DNA from: Streptomyces novaecaesareae
GTDB lineage: Bacteria > Actinomycetota > Actinomycetes > Streptomycetales > Streptomycetaceae
Direction: 5' to 3'
Length of the DNA: 64,000 bases
Assembly (NCBI RefSeq): GCF_000716875.1
Contig: NZ_JNWQ01000023.1
Coordinates: forward strand, 1 to 64,000
Positions 17,907 through 26,229 of this stretch are shown here, in pieces. How positions within the stretch are numbered: position 1 is the first letter of the stretch; each line of letters begins with the position of its first letter. Both the position numbers and the translations under genes were made by a program. The notes beneath the pieces were generated by a model that saw nothing but the letters and a program-made list of their open reading frames with translations, was not told the DNA's origin and did not search any database.

Positions 17907-17995
17907 TTCCCTTGGCCGTGGCCTTGGCCCTGCCGACCCACCACCTGCCGTCAGCAGGCCGCACGCCCGCCTTCGACAGGCCGCACCGCCGGCGC

Positions 17996-19015
17996 TCAGC
18001 GCGCGCAGGCCCCGGTGGACCCGCGCATCACCAGTTCCGGCTGGAACATGAACTCGCCGCGCTGGGCCGCGTTCCCGCCGACCTCCTCCAGCAGCGCGTC
18101 CACCGCCGCCGTGGCCATCGCCTCGACCGGCTGCCGGATCGTGGTCAACGGCGGCTCGGTGAAGGCGATCAGCGGCGAGTCGTCGAAGCCGACCACCGAG
18201 ACGTCCTGCGGCACCGACAGGCCCCGCTGCCGCACCGCCCGGATCGCCCCGAGCGCCATCATGTCGCTCCCGCAGACGATCGCCGTGCAGCCCTTGTCGA
18301 GCAGCACGCCGGCCGCCGCGTGCCCGCCCTCCACGCTGAACAGCGTGTGGTGGACGAGGTCGTCGGCCTCCTCCTGGCTACGCCCGAGCACCTCGCGCAT
18401 CGCCGCCGTGAAGCCCTCGATCTTGCGCAGCACCGGCACGTACCGGCGCTGCCCGACGGCCAGCCCGATCCGCTCGTGGCCGAGTTCGGCCAGGTGCTGG
18501 ACGGCCATCCACATCGCGGCGCGGTCGTCCGGCGAGATGAACGGCGCGTCGATCTTGTCGCTGTAGCCGTTGATCAGTACGAACGGCACCCCGCGCCCGG
18601 CCAGCCGCGCGTAGCGGTCGTGGTCGGCCGTGGTGTCGGCGTGCAGCCCGGAGACGAAGACGATGCCCGCCACGCCCCGGTCCACCAGCATCTCCACCAG
18701 TTCGTCCTCGGTGGACCCGCCCGGCGTCTGGGTGCACAGCACCGGGGTGTAGCCGTGCCGGCTGAGCACCTGCTCGATCACCTGCGCCAGCGCGGGGAAG
18801 ATCGGGTTGCTCAACTCCGGCGTGATCAGCCCGATCAGCCCGGCACTGCGCTGGCGCAGCCGGGTCGGCCGCTCGTACCCGAGCACGTCGAGCGCCGCCA
18901 GGACGGTCTGCCGGGTCGCGGCGGAGACGTTCGCCTTGCCGTTGAGCACGCGGGAGACGGTGGCTTCGCTGACCCCCGCCTGCGCCGCGATGTCTGATAG
19001 TCGCGCCGTAGTCAC
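17996..19015 (-). CDS. malR: MalR-type LacI family repressor
   Basis: A 339-residue LacI/GalR regulator. The N-terminal helix-turn-helix TARLSDIAAQAGVSEATVSRVLNGK and the following LxxLGYERP hinge closely resemble streptomycete MalR; a periplasmic-binding-like sugar domain follows. The GTG at 19015 was preferred over a GTG at 19039 because the conserved helix begins there. It lies 25 bases behind aglA on the same strand, so it is probably the last gene of the maltose operon. In S. coelicolor malR is instead divergent from malE. It should bind the CTTGCAG repeats upstream of malE. Confidence 0.88.
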   Translation of the reverse strand: MTTARLSDIAAQAGVSEATVSRVLNGKANVSAATRQTVLAALDVLGYERPTRLRQRSAGLIGLITPELSNPIFPALAQVIEQVLSRHGYTPVLCTQTPGGSTEDELVEMLVDRGVAGIVFVSGLHADTTADHDRYARLAGRGVPFVLINGYSDKIDAPFISPDDRAAMWMAVQHLAELGHERIGLAVGQRRYVPVLRKIEGFTAAMREVLGRSQEEADDLVHHTLFSVEGGHAAAGVLLDKGCTAIVCGSDMMALGAIRAVRQRGLSVPQDVSVVGFDDSPLIAFTEPPLTTIRQPVEAMATAAVDALLEEVGGNAAQRGEFMFQPELVMRGSTGACAR

Positions 19016-19040
19016 GGTCCCAGAGCCTATTGCAACCACG

Positions 19041-20738
19041 TCAGACCGCCCACCAGCCGGTGCTGTCCGGAGCGAGCACCGTCTCGCCGCCGTCCACCAC
19101 GAGGTCGGCCGAGGCGAGCAGCAGCGTGCCCGGGGCCGCGATCCGCACCGGCTCCGCGGTGGCGTTCACGGTGCAGACGAAGGAGCCGCGGCGGAACACC
19201 AGGGTGCCCTCGGGGCCGTCCAGCCACTCGACGTCGGTGCCGGCGCCGAGGTCGGCCTGCGCCCGGCGGACGGCCAGCGCGCTGCGGTACAGCTCCAGGG
19301 TGGAGGACGGGTCGCCGGTCTGCGCCTCGACGCTCAGCTCGGCCCACTCGGCCGGCTGCGGCAGCCAGGACGGCCCGCCGGCCACCGGTCCGAAGCCGTA
19401 CGGGGCTTCGGTGCCGGACCACGGGATCGGGACGCGGCAGCCGTCGCGGTAGCCGTCCTGTCCGGCCTGGCGGAAGAACGACGGGTCCTGGCGCACCTCG
19501 TCCGGCAGGTCGGTGACGTCGGGCAGGCCGAGTTCCTCGCCCTGGTAGACGTAGGCGGAGCCGGGCAGTGCGAGCATCAGCAGGGTGGCCGCGCGGGCGC
19601 GGCGCAGGCCGAGTTCGCGGTCGCCGGCGGTGCGGATCTGGGTGCCGAGGCCCGGCTCGTTGGCGAAGCGGGTGGCGTGCCGGGTGACGTCGTGGTTGGA
19701 CAGCACCCAGGTGGTGGGGGCGTCGACCGGGCGCATCGAGTCGAGCGAGACGTCGATCACCTCGCGCAGCGCCGTCGCGTCCCAATCGGTGCCCAGGTAC
19801 TGGAAGTTGAAGGCCTGGTGCAGCTCGTCGGGGCGAACGTAGTTGGCGGTGCGCTGGACGGTCGGGGTCCAGGCCTCGGCGACGCCGATCCGCTGGCCCG
19901 GGTACTCGTCGAGGATCTTGCGCCAGCTGCGGTAGATCTCGTGCACGCCGTCCTGGTCGAAGAAGGGCATGACGTCGTTGCCGAGCAGCTTGAGCTGGTC
20001 GGAGCCGCCGAGGTCGGGCAGGCCGGGGGCCTTGACCAGGCCGTGGGCGACGTCGATGCGGAAGCCGTCCACGCCCATGTCGAGCCAGAAGCGCAGGATC
20101 GAGCGGAACTCGTCGGCGACGGCCGGGTTGTCCCAGTCGAAGTCGGGCTGCTCGGGGGCGAACAGGTGCAGGTACCAGTCGCCGGGGGTGCCGTCCGGGT
20201 TCTCGGTGCGGGTCCAGGCCGGGCCGCCGAAGATGGACTCCCAGTCGTTGGGCGGCAGTTCGCCCTTCTCGCCCTTGCCGGGGCGGAAGTGGTAGCGGTC
20301 GCGCAGCGGGGAGCCGGGGCCGTCGCGCAGGGCGCGCTGGAACCACTCGTGCTGGTCCGAGGAGTGGTTGGGAACGAGGTCGACGATGATCCGCAGCCCC
20401 AGCTGGTGCGCGTCCCGGATGAGGGCGTCGGCGTCCAGCAGGGTGCCGAACATCGGGTCCACGGCACGGTAGTCGGCGACGTCGTAGCCGGCGTCCGCCT
20501 GCGGCGAGGCGTAGAACGGCGAGAGCCAGACGGCGTCCACGCCGAGATCGCGCAGGTAGGGCAGGCGGCTGCGGATGCCGGGCAGGTCGCCCATGCCGTC
20601 GCCGTTGGAGTCGGCGAAACTGCGCGGATACACCTGGTAGATGACCGCGTCCCGCCACCAGCCTCTGGACGCGCTGACGTTCGCCTCGTGAGCGGTGTCG
20701 GCGACAGGCCGGGAGGTGTCGGCCAGGTTCTGGGTCAT
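19041..20738 (-). CDS. aglA: Alpha-glucosidase, GH13 family (AglA-like)
   Basis: A 565-residue intracellular alpha-glucosidase expected to release glucose from imported maltose and maltodextrins. Conserved GH13 regions are DLVPNHSS (120-127), GFRIDVAHG with nucleophile Asp229, VAEAW with acid/base Glu288, and LSNHDV with Asp350. No signal peptide. The ATG at 20738 has GAGGGAT upstream. It follows malG at 65 bases and precedes malR, a typical maltose-operon position. Confidence 0.92.
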   Translation of the reverse strand: MTQNLADTSRPVADTAHEANVSASRGWWRDAVIYQVYPRSFADSNGDGMGDLPGIRSRLPYLRDLGVDAVWLSPFYASPQADAGYDVADYRAVDPMFGTLLDADALIRDAHQLGLRIIVDLVPNHSSDQHEWFQRALRDGPGSPLRDRYHFRPGKGEKGELPPNDWESIFGGPAWTRTENPDGTPGDWYLHLFAPEQPDFDWDNPAVADEFRSILRFWLDMGVDGFRIDVAHGLVKAPGLPDLGGSDQLKLLGNDVMPFFDQDGVHEIYRSWRKILDEYPGQRIGVAEAWTPTVQRTANYVRPDELHQAFNFQYLGTDWDATALREVIDVSLDSMRPVDAPTTWVLSNHDVTRHATRFANEPGLGTQIRTAGDRELGLRRARAATLLMLALPGSAYVYQGEELGLPDVTDLPDEVRQDPSFFRQAGQDGYRDGCRVPIPWSGTEAPYGFGPVAGGPSWLPQPAEWAELSVEAQTGDPSSTLELYRSALAVRRAQADLGAGTDVEWLDGPEGTLVFRRGSFVCTVNATAEPVRIAAPGTLLLASADLVVDGGETVLAPDSTGWWAV

Positions 20739-20803
20739 GGACGGTATCCCTCGGGGATCGGAGTTGCGGGGAGCCTTGCGCGCGAGGTGTTCCGCGTCGG
20801 GCG

Positions 20804-21712
20804 TCACGACTTGGAGGCACCGGCGGTCAGGCCGGTGACCAGGTGGCGCTGCACCAGGTAGAAGAAGGCCGCGGACGGGATCGCGATCAGCACGGCGGTC
20901 GCGGCCATCAGGTTCCACTGGGCGTCGTGCTCGCTGACGAAGGTCTGCAGGCCCACGGCCAGCGTGTACTTGTCGGAGCTGAGCATGAACGTCGAGGCGA
21001 ACGGCACCTCGGCCCAGTAGGTGAGGAAGGAGTAGAAGGCGGCGACCGCCAGGCCCGGGCGGGCGAGCGGCAGCACCAGCCGCCAGAAGGTGCCGAACGG
21101 GCTGAGCCCGTCGACCCGGCCGGCCTCGTCGATCTCCACCGGGATGGTGTCGAAGTAGCCCTTCAGCAGCCAGGCGCAGTACGGCACGGTGGTGGTCGAG
21201 TAGACCAGGATCAGGCCGGTGTAGCTGTCCAGCAGGCCGAGTTCGGAGAGCATCGTGTACATCGGCACGATCAGCACCGCGATCGGGAACATCTGGGTGA
21301 CCAGCAGCGACCACATCAGCGGCTTGTGCCCGGGGAACTTCATCCGGGACACGGCGTAGCCGGTGGTGGCGGCGACCAGGACGCCGAAGACGGTGGTCAC
21401 GCCGGAGACCAGCAGGGCGTTGCCGAACCAGGTGAAGAAGTCGGTGTCGGACAGCACGTGCTGGTAGTTCGACAGCGTGAGCTTGTCGAGGATCTGGCCG
21501 GGGTGGAGGTAGTCGGACTTGTCCGGGCCGAGCGAGACGAAGAGGATCCACCCGACCGGGAACAGGGCGATCAGGCTGGCCACGATCAGGGTGCCGTGGG
21601 ACAGCGTCCGGGCCAGCGGGCTGCTCTCGCCGCGTCGACGGACCTTGGCCGGCCGGCCGGCGGTCGGGGCCGCGCTCGCCGCGGGGGCCGGGCGTTCGGT
21701 GGTGGTGCTCAT
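20804..21712 (-). CDS. malG: Maltose/maltodextrin ABC transporter permease MalG
   Basis: A 302-residue inner-membrane permease with six membrane segments and the EAA loop EIDEAGRVDGLSPFGTFWRLVLPLA. The N-terminal 30 residues are Ala/Pro-rich and cytoplasmic. It partners MalF in importing maltose delivered by MalE. No ATPase gene is in the operon; streptomycetes use a shared MsiK-type ATPase encoded elsewhere. Confidence 0.92.
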   Translation of the reverse strand: MSTTTERPAPAASAAPTAGRPAKVRRRGESSPLARTLSHGTLIVASLIALFPVGWILFVSLGPDKSDYLHPGQILDKLTLSNYQHVLSDTDFFTWFGNALLVSGVTTVFGVLVAATTGYAVSRMKFPGHKPLMWSLLVTQMFPIAVLIVPMYTMLSELGLLDSYTGLILVYSTTTVPYCAWLLKGYFDTIPVEIDEAGRVDGLSPFGTFWRLVLPLARPGLAVAAFYSFLTYWAEVPFASTFMLSSDKYTLAVGLQTFVSEHDAQWNLMAATAVLIAIPSAAFFYLVQRHLVTGLTAGASKS

Positions 21713-21752
21713 CGGGGTTACCTGCCTTCGTGGGTCAACTGGGTCCGGGGCC

Positions 21753-22754
21753 TCAGCCGTTGGCCTGCTCGTTGCGGGCGAGCCAACGCCGGTAGAAGGC
21801 GGTGAAGACGATCAGGATGGACAGCAGGATCACGCCGTAGGCGGCGGACTGCGCGTAGTCCCGGGGGATCTGGCCGAAGCCGAGGCGGTAGGCCCAGGTG
21901 ACCAGGAGCTGGGCGTCGGGCGCGCCGGTGCCGAACAGCAGGTAGATGACGTTGAACTGGTTGAACGTCCAGATCACGCCGAGCAGCACGACGGTGGAGG
22001 AGACGGTGCGTAGCCCGGGCATGGTGACGTACCGGAAGCGCTGCCAGGGGGTGGCGCCGTCCATCTCGGCGGCCTCGTACAGCTCGGCCGGGATCGACTG
22101 CAGGCCACCGAGCAGCGAGATCATCATGAACGGCACGCCGGCCCAGGTGTTCACCAGGATCGCGGCCACCTTCTGCGCCCACGGGTCGGTCAGCCAGCCG
22201 GGCTCGGGCAGGTGCAGGGCGGAGAGGATGCCGTTGACGACGCCGCCGTCGGCGAGCATCAGGCGCCAGGAGAAGACGGTGACGAAGGTGGGTACGGCCC
22301 ACGGCAGGATGAGCAGCATCCGGTAGACGGCGCGCCCGCGCAGCTTCTTGTTGAGCAGCAGGGCGAGGCCGAGGCCGAGGGTGTAGTGCAGGAAGACGCA
22401 GACGGCCGTCCAGGCGATGGTCCAGACGAAGTGCGACCAGAAGCGGTCGTACGAGCCGGGGCCCCAGAGGATGTCGGCGTAGTTGTGGAAGCCGACGAAC
22501 CGGTAGCTGGCCGGGATCTCGTTGACGCCGATCGTGCGGGCGACGTTGAGGCTGTTGGCGTCGGTGAGGGTGAGCCAGATGCCCTCGACGAGCGGGTAGA
22601 TCACCAGCGCGCCGAGCACCAGCACGACCGGGGCGATCATCGCGTAGGCGTACCAGTGCTTGGCGTAGGAGCGCTTGACGCGTTCCAGCAGGCCCGGACG
22701 CTGCTCGCGCTCCCGGCTGCCCTTGCCGGTGGCGCCCTGCACGGCGACTGACAT
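21753..22754 (-). CDS. malF: Maltose/maltodextrin ABC transporter permease MalF
   Basis: A 333-residue permease with about six membrane segments and EAA loop ELYEAAEMDGATPWQRFRYV. The start is set at the ATG 22754 because GAGAAGG lies 8 bases upstream, rather than the GTG three codons earlier. It sits between malE and malG. Confidence 0.92.
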   Translation of the reverse strand: MSVAVQGATGKGSREREQRPGLLERVKRSYAKHWYAYAMIAPVVLVLGALVIYPLVEGIWLTLTDANSLNVARTIGVNEIPASYRFVGFHNYADILWGPGSYDRFWSHFVWTIAWTAVCVFLHYTLGLGLALLLNKKLRGRAVYRMLLILPWAVPTFVTVFSWRLMLADGGVVNGILSALHLPEPGWLTDPWAQKVAAILVNTWAGVPFMMISLLGGLQSIPAELYEAAEMDGATPWQRFRYVTMPGLRTVSSTVVLLGVIWTFNQFNVIYLLFGTGAPDAQLLVTWAYRLGFGQIPRDYAQSAAYGVILLSILIVFTAFYRRWLARNEQANG

Positions 22755-22835
22755 CGTTTGCACCTTCTCGGGGGTTCTCGGAGGCCGACGGAGCCGACGG
22801 CCCGGCCTGCCGGGGGGGCAGGCCGGGCCCGGGGA

Positions 22836-24113
22836 CTACTTGGCGAAGCCCGGCAGGAGCTTGGCGTAGTCGGTGGCGACGGTGTTCAGCGCGTCCTGGG
22901 TGGCGGTGCCCTGGGTGGCCTTGCCCAGGTTGGTGCCGAGCGAGGAGAACAGCGAGCTGTACTCGGGCAGTTCGGGGCGCGGCTTGGCGCTGCTCAGGAT
23001 GCTCTGGAAGCCGGCGATGCCCGGGTCGGCCTTGACGTCGGCGGTGAAGGCGTCGGAGCGGGTGGGCAGGGTGGAGTTCTTCTGCGCGATGAACGCCTGG
23101 CTCTCGGCCGAGGTCATGAACGCGGCGAACTTCTCGGCGGCGGCCTTGTGGGCCTTGTCGGCGCCGGCGTAGACGGAGATGTTGTGGCCACCGGTGGGGG
23201 CGCCGGCCTTGCCGCTGGAGCCGCCGGGGACGGCGGCGATGCCGAGGTTGTTCTTGTCGGCGAAGGCCGAGCCCTTGTAGATGTTGGTGATCTCCCAGGG
23301 GCCCTGGATGATCGCCGCGACCTTGCCGCTGTTGAAGGCGTCCATCATGTGCGCGTAGGCGTCGGTGGTGACGTCAGCCTTGGCGGTGCCGGGCGAGGTG
23401 AACATCGTCTTGTAGGTCTCGACGGCCTTGACGGCCTCCGGCGAGGTGACGGTGATCTTCTTGCCGGCGGCGTCGACGGTGTCGGTGCCCTCGCCGAACA
23501 GGAAAGGCATCGCGTAGTACCCGTCGGCGGCCTTCAGCCAGAAGCCGTCCACGCCGGCCTTGTCCTTGACGGCGGCGGCGTCGGCCTTCAGCTCGTCCCA
23601 GGTCTTCGGGGCATCGGTGATGCCGGCCTTGGTGAACAGCTCCTTGTTGTAGAGCAGGCCGAGGGTGTCGGTCACCAGCGGGACGCCGTACAGCTTGCCC
23701 TCGTACTTGGCCTGCTGGATCAGGCTCGGCTGGAAGGCGGAGGTGTCGGCGGCGGCCGGGGTGCCGTCCAGCGGCTCCAGGTAGCCGGCCTTGGCGAAGG
23801 CGGCGGTCCAGCCGACCTCGGAGCGGAACACGTCCGGAGCGCCCTTGGCCCCCATGGCGGTCTGCAGCTTGTTCTGCGCCTGGTCGAACGGGACGTTGAC
23901 GAAGTCGACCTTGATGTTCGGGTTGGCGGCCTCGAACTTCTTGACGAGCTCCTGGTAGTTCGGCGCCTCGTTGGTGGCGTTCGACGTGTCCCAGTACGTG
24001 AGGGTGACCGGCCCGTCGGCCTTGCCGTCCGAGCTGGAGCCGCTGCTGCCACAGGCAGCCATCGAGACCGCGAGGGCCACAACGAGGGCAGAGGCCGCGA
24101 TGCCACGCCGCAT
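22836..24113 (-). CDS. malE: Maltose-binding lipoprotein MalE
   Basis: A 425-residue extracellular solute-binding protein, family 1. The lipoprotein signal ends in lipobox MAAC with Cys21. Typical blocks are LTYWDTSNATNE near the mature N-terminus, FEAANPNIKVDFV and VDGFWLKAADGYYAMPFLFGEG. The ATG at 24113 has AAGGAG 6 bases upstream. First gene of the maltose operon; the CTTGCAG operator repeats lie about 140 bases upstream. Confidence 0.92.
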   Translation of the reverse strand: MRRGIAASALVVALAVSMAACGSSGSSSDGKADGPVTLTYWDTSNATNEAPNYQELVKKFEAANPNIKVDFVNVPFDQAQNKLQTAMGAKGAPDVFRSEVGWTAAFAKAGYLEPLDGTPAAADTSAFQPSLIQQAKYEGKLYGVPLVTDTLGLLYNKELFTKAGITDAPKTWDELKADAAAVKDKAGVDGFWLKAADGYYAMPFLFGEGTDTVDAAGKKITVTSPEAVKAVETYKTMFTSPGTAKADVTTDAYAHMMDAFNSGKVAAIIQGPWEITNIYKGSAFADKNNLGIAAVPGGSSGKAGAPTGGHNISVYAGADKAHKAAAEKFAAFMTSAESQAFIAQKNSTLPTRSDAFTADVKADPGIAGFQSILSSAKPRPELPEYSSLFSSLGTNLGKATQGTATQDALNTVATDYAKLLPGFAK

Positions 24114-24423
24114 GAGAACTCCTTGGGAGGGTGGGGGTGCCCGAGATGTTCGGAGACAGGCGCATAATGGCTGCCTCGTGCCGACCGCATCGTTGCTGCC
24201 GTCGGGCTCGGGAAGGAAGTTAACAGCGGGGAAAGATCGACGGAAAGTCCTTGCAGCAAGTTTCTGCAAGAAACGGGGATCGTTACATCCGCGTGTCCTG
24301 GACGTTGCCGCTCGGTAGTTGACGTCCGCACCGATTGCCCGGGTACGTCCGATTCACCCCTCCATTGCGAAGCCGAACAGACCACCCGGCGTGGCCGAAA
24401 GCCGCCTGCAGCAGACTGGACAC
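24114..24423. other. malE / GNAT divergent control region
   Basis: 310 bases, AT-richer than the flanks. It holds the malE promoter and the MalR operator repeats at 24249-24270. No gene seen. Confidence 0.65.
24249..24270. promoter_or_regulatory. MalR operator repeats
   Basis: CTTGCAG at 24250-24256 and its inverse CTGCAAG at 24264-24270, with GCAAG between. Read on the minus strand this gives CTTGCAG, CTTGCTG and CTGCAAG in close succession. CTTGCAG-type repeats upstream of malE are the known target of streptomycete MalR/Reg1. The TTGCAA at 19030-19035 near malR may be a further half-site. Confidence 0.72.
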
Positions 24424-24927
24424 ATGCGAATCAGAGCCGCCACCAGGGACGAACTTCCGCTGCTCACCGAGCTGGAACGGGCCGCCGGCGCACCCTTCGC
24501 CGCGATCGGCATGCCGGAGATCGCCGAGGACGAACCCTGGGCCCCCGAGGAGCTGGCGCACTACCTGGAACGGGGCGTCGCACTGGTCGCCGAAGCCCCC
24601 GACGGAGCGATCGCCGCCTACCTGCTGGCCGAACCGGTGGACGGCGCGCTGCACATCGAGCAGGTCTCCGTCCACCCCGACCACGCCCGCCACGGCATCG
24701 GCCGGGCACTGATCGAGCACCTCGCCGAGACCACCGACGCCCCCGCGCTCACCCTCACCACCTTCGCCGAGGTCCCCTGGAACGCGCCCTACTACGAGCG
24801 CTGCGGCTTCCGCCCGCTGGCCGTCGACGAGCTCACCCCCGGCCTGCGCGAGATCCGCCGCAGGGAGGCCGAGCACGGTCTGGACCGCTGGCCCCGGCTC
24901 TGCATGCGCCGGGACCTCCGTCCGTGA
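24424..24927 (+). CDS. GNAT family N-acetyltransferase
   Basis: A 167-residue acetyltransferase. The acetyl-CoA loop VSVHPDHARHGIGRALIEHL (RxGIG form) is at about residues 80-100 and the C-terminal NAPYYERCGFRPL block is typical of GNAT. The ATG at 24424 has no strong SD. Substrate unknown. Transcribed away from malE and convergent with galM. Confidence 0.87.
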   Translation: MRIRAATRDELPLLTELERAAGAPFAAIGMPEIAEDEPWAPEELAHYLERGVALVAEAPDGAIAAYLLAEPVDGALHIEQVSVHPDHARHGIGRALIEHLAETTDAPALTLTTFAEVPWNAPYYERCGFRPLAVDELTPGLREIRRREAEHGLDRWPRLCMRRDLRP

Positions 24928-24976
24928 CCGGCCGGCCCATGACCAGCGAGGCCACGACCCACCCGGCTATGCCCCG

Positions 24977-26056
24977 CTAGGCCGTGACCGGCCGGTTCGT
25001 CCCCAGCCGCAGCACGGTCGTCGAGCGGAACTCCTCCCCCGGCCGCAGCACCGTGCTCGGGAACGCCGGGTGGTGCGGGGAGTCCGGGAAGTGCTGGGTC
25101 TCCAGCGCGATCCCGGCGAACGGCCCGTACGGAACGCCGCGCGCGCCGGTGACCGCGCCCTGGAACTTGTTCGCCGTGTAGACCTGGATGCCCGGCTCGG
25201 TGGTCAGCACCTCCAGGGTGCGGCCGCTGACCGGGTCCTCCAGCAGTGCCGCCCGCGCCGGGCTGCCGTCCGCCGGGCGGGCGCGCAGCACCCAGTTGTG
25301 GTCGTAGCCGCCAGGGCCGGCCAGCTGCGGGTGCGGGTCGTGCACCGACTTGCCGATCGGCGCGGCCACCGTGAAGTCGAACGGCGTGCCGGCCACCGGC
25401 TCGGTCCGCCCGTACGGGATCTGCCGCTCGTCGGCCGGGGTGTACTCGTCGGCGTCCAGGGTGAGCAGGTGGCCGAGGACGTCGCCGCTGCCTTCACCCG
25501 CAAGGTTGACGTACGCGTGGTTGGTCAGGTTGACGACGGTCGGTTTGGCGGTGACGGCGCGGTAGTCGATCACCAGCTCGCCGGCGGCGTCCAGCGTGTA
25601 GGTGACGGTGACGTCCAGCGCGCCGGGGAATCCCTGGTCCCCGTCCGGGCTGTGCAGCCGCAGCCGCACCCCGCCCTCGACCGGCTCCGCCGCCCACATC
25701 CGGTGCGCGAAGCCGTCCGGTCCGCCGTGGATCGTCATGCCGCTGCCGGTGGAGGCCAGTTGGTGCTCCGCGCCGTCGATGGTGACGGAGGAGCGGTCGA
25801 TCCGGTTGGCGTACCGGCCCACCACCGTGCCGTAGTGCCGGGCCGGGCCGAGGATCTGGGCCAACTCGTCGGTCGCCAGCAGCAGTTGCTCGACGCGCCC
25901 GGACCGGTCGGGCGCGCTCAAGGTGTGCAGGGTCGCCCCCAGCGTGAGCACGCTCGCCTCGTACGGGCCGGCCGTGAGCGTCCAGCGCTCGATCGCGGCG
26001 CCCGCGCCCGAGGGGTCGAGGGGTTCGTGCCGCACGCTGGTGGCCTCGCTCGCCAT
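24977..26056 (-). CDS. galM: Aldose 1-epimerase (mutarotase)
   Basis: A 359-residue GalM-like enzyme interconverting alpha and beta aldoses. Visible are the substrate segment GRYANRID, the catalytic histidine region NLTNHAYVNLAG, GPGGYDHNWVL, and the catalytic glutamate in GIALETQHFPDSPH. GAGGAGC precedes the ATG at 26056. It may help glucose released by AglA enter glycolysis, but it is not in the maltose operon. Confidence 0.93.
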   Translation of the reverse strand: MASEATSVRHEPLDPSGAGAAIERWTLTAGPYEASVLTLGATLHTLSAPDRSGRVEQLLLATDELAQILGPARHYGTVVGRYANRIDRSSVTIDGAEHQLASTGSGMTIHGGPDGFAHRMWAAEPVEGGVRLRLHSPDGDQGFPGALDVTVTYTLDAAGELVIDYRAVTAKPTVVNLTNHAYVNLAGEGSGDVLGHLLTLDADEYTPADERQIPYGRTEPVAGTPFDFTVAAPIGKSVHDPHPQLAGPGGYDHNWVLRARPADGSPARAALLEDPVSGRTLEVLTTEPGIQVYTANKFQGAVTGARGVPYGPFAGIALETQHFPDSPHHPAFPSTVLRPGEEFRSTTVLRLGTNRPVTA

Positions 26057-26229
26057 GCCTGCTCCTCACTGGCGTCGGCGGCGCGCCGCGACCGCCCGGT
26101 TCCTGGTCCGTCGGGGGCTCGCCGCGGCAGCCCCGTATCCGTCAGCCTAGCGACGGCGCCGCCGTACGGAACGCCGCCGCACGCACGGACGCCGCCGCAC
26201 AGACACCGCCGCACGCACGGACGCCGCCC

